The notes beneath the pieces were generated by a model. That model saw only the letters and a program-made list of their open reading frames with translations, had not been told where the DNA came from and did no database searches. From assembly GCA_019422005.1 (NCBI GenBank), contig JAHZEF010000122.1:1-6961 (forward strand): a stretch of 6,961 nt of DNA. The letters run 5' to 3'. The translations under genes were made by a program, and so were the position numbers. Origin of the DNA: Clostridiales bacterium (GTDB lineage Bacteria > Bacillota > Clostridia > Oscillospirales > Oscillospiraceae). Positions 5,787 to 6,961 of the stretch are shown here, in pieces. Each line of letters opens with the position of its first letter. The first letter of the stretch is position 1.

Positions 5787-6961
5787 ATGAGAAAACTGAT
5801 TTGCCTTGTATTGGCTGCGGCCGTTCTGCTGGCCGCAGCGGTGCCGGCCGGTGCGGCGTTTTCGGATATTACCGACCAGACGACGCAGCAGGAGGTGGCG
5901 GTGCTGCAGATGATGGGCGTCATCAACGGTACCTCCGACACCACCTTTTCGCCCGGCGGGACCCTGACCCGGGCGCAGTTCTGCAAGATGGCTGTGATCC
6001 TTATGGGCCGCGGCGACGAAGAACCGCTTTACCGGACCCGCACGATTTTTCCGGATGTGCGTTCCGGCCATTGGGCCAGGGGTTACATCAACCTTGCGGT
6101 ATCCATTGATATCGGGGCCGACGAGGAGGGCGCGGGCGGCACCAAGCTGATCCGCGGCGTGGGCGACGGCACGTTCCGGCCGGACCGCAGCATCACCTAT
6201 GCCGAGGCCGTCACCATCCTGCTTCGCCTGCTGGGCTACTCGGACGCCGACGCCGGTATGAACTGGCCCAACGGCTATCTGGAGCTGGCGGCCAAGATCG
6301 GGCTGACCGACGGGATGGGCTTGGGATCCGGCCAGTCGCTGACCCGCGCGCAGGCGGCGCATCTGTTTGTGACGATGCTGACCACGGCGCAGAAGAGCGG
6401 CAGCGCATATTATCATCAACTGGGCAGCGTCCACAACAATGTGGTTCTGATGAACGGCAATGCCAAAGCCGAGGACGGGACGCTGGGGGCCATGGGGACC
6501 TCTGAGGGTACGTTCAAGCCGGCCAGCGGCGTGGTTCCGGCAGAGCTGGTGGGCACCCGCGGCACGCTTGTGACCAATGAGGCCGGCAAGGCCGCCGCGT
6601 TTATCCCGGCCGGCGAACATAAAAGCCTGACCGTGGGAACGGCGCAGGCCGGCTGGGTGACGGATCAGAGCGGTGTCAAATATGAAATTCCGACGGAAGC
6701 GCCGGCCTATACCACCACAGAAAGCACAACCTATGACAAGCTCTGGGTGAATCTGCGCGCAGGCAGCAGGATTACGCTGTTCTATTCCGAAGCCGGGAAA
6801 GTGGACGGCGTCTATATGAGCACCGCAACTGCCGATACGGCGATGGTGGCGCGGACGGTGGGCAGCGGCAATCCGTTTGCTTCCATTCTGGACGGTGCAT
6901 CCAGCTATACCATTTACCGGGACGGAAACCCTGCGTCTGTCGGCGACATCTGCCTGTATGA
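5787..6961 (+). CDS. Secreted S-layer-homology (SLH) domain protein, C-terminus beyond the window
   Basis: The frame is open for 391 codons with no stop before the right edge. It starts with a classical signal peptide: MRK, a hydrophobic core to about residue 18, and an AGA cleavage motif near residues 21-23. Three SLH-like repeats follow. The first is FSDITD to FSPGGTLTRAQFCKMAVIL (25-72). The second is FPDVRSGHWARGYINLA through GDGTFRPDRSITYAEAVTILLRLLGY (88-151), with about a dozen extra residues at 109-121. The third is weaker, YLELAAKIGLTDG to SLTRAQAAHLFVTML (164-198). SLH repeats bind pyruvylated secondary wall polymers, so the protein should sit on the cell surface. Residues from about 205 are a Thr/Gly/Ser-rich beta-type region of unrecognised function. 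The gene is 13 bases after the permease and looks like the fourth cistron of the exporter operon. Confidence 0.9.
   Translation, partial: MRKLICLVLAAAVLLAAAVPAGAAFSDITDQTTQQEVAVLQMMGVINGTSDTTFSPGGTLTRAQFCKMAVILMGRGDEEPLYRTRTIFPDVRSGHWARGYINLAVSIDIGADEEGAGGTKLIRGVGDGTFRPDRSITYAEAVTILLRLLGYSDADAGMNWPNGYLELAAKIGLTDGMGLGSGQSLTRAQAAHLFVTMLTTAQKSGSAYYHQLGSVHNNVVLMNGNAKAEDGTLGAMGTSEGTFKPASGVVPAELVGTRGTLVTNEAGKAAAFIPAGEHKSLTVGTAQAGWVTDQSGVKYEIPTEAPAYTTTESTTYDKLWVNLRAGSRITLFYSEAGKVDGVYMSTATADTAMVARTVGSGNPFASILDGASSYTIYRDGNPASVGDICLY

Noticed and set aside
4568..5986. A 472-codon open frame on the minus strand
   Set aside because: It is an antisense shadow of the permease and SLH genes, with His/Asp/Gln-rich non-globular translation and no ribosome site.
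5727..6620. A 297-codon minus-strand frame
   Set aside because: It overlaps the SLH gene, whose signal peptide, ribosome site and SLH repeats are convincing; the antisense translation resembles no protein family.

Overview
The window looks like chromosome from a GC-rich, low-branching Firmicute, most likely an anaerobic gut clostridium of the Oscillospiraceae/Ruminococcaceae type. This is an inference from several signs. Codon third positions strongly prefer G/C. Shine-Dalgarno sites are strong AGGAG(G). Promoters are close to the sigma-A consensus (TTGACA/TATATT and TTGACT/TATGAT, both with 17-bp spacers). A tandem glycine riboswitch precedes glyA, an MFP/ABC/FtsX-type exporter is present as in Gram-positives, and an S-layer-homology (SLH) protein follows it. 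No mobile element, CRISPR array, tRNA or rRNA was seen.

Left end (1-544, minus strand): the first 81 codons of glyA (serine hydroxymethyltransferase) run off the left edge. Its leader holds a two-aptamer glycine riboswitch (353-513), a strong 7-bp hairpin (308-325) and an intrinsic terminator (266-302) ahead of the glyA ribosome site. A TATAAT -10 box lies just upstream (539-544). This is a self-contained glycine-sensing leader.

Divergent intergenic region (545-908): a GC-rich stretch with no supported gene is followed by a large interrupted hairpin (771-819) directly upstream of a good plus-strand promoter (825-853). That promoter drives nahK (909-1985), a close relative of bifidobacterial N-acetylhexosamine 1-kinase, which phosphorylates GlcNAc/GalNAc at C1 for salvage of host glycans or cell-wall sugars.

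Right part (2035-6961): a second consensus promoter, overlapped by inverted repeats that could be an operator, drives a tightly packed four-gene operon. The genes are a membrane-fusion/adaptor protein with two tandem lipoyl/barrel modules (2113-3837), a MacB/LolD-type ABC ATPase (3849-4565), a MacB/FtsX-type permease (4562-5773, GTG start overlapping the ATPase stop), and a secreted SLH-domain protein (5787 to beyond the right edge). The first three match the adaptor-ATPase-permease order of Bacillus YknXYZ-like systems. Such transporters usually export or expel peptides or envelope-active compounds, but the substrate cannot be read from this sequence. The linked SLH protein suggests a cell-envelope role.

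Nothing here is clearly a new system. The points most worth a second look are the architecture of the glyA leader, the duplicated adaptor, the operator-like dyads, and the coupling of an SLH protein to the transporter.
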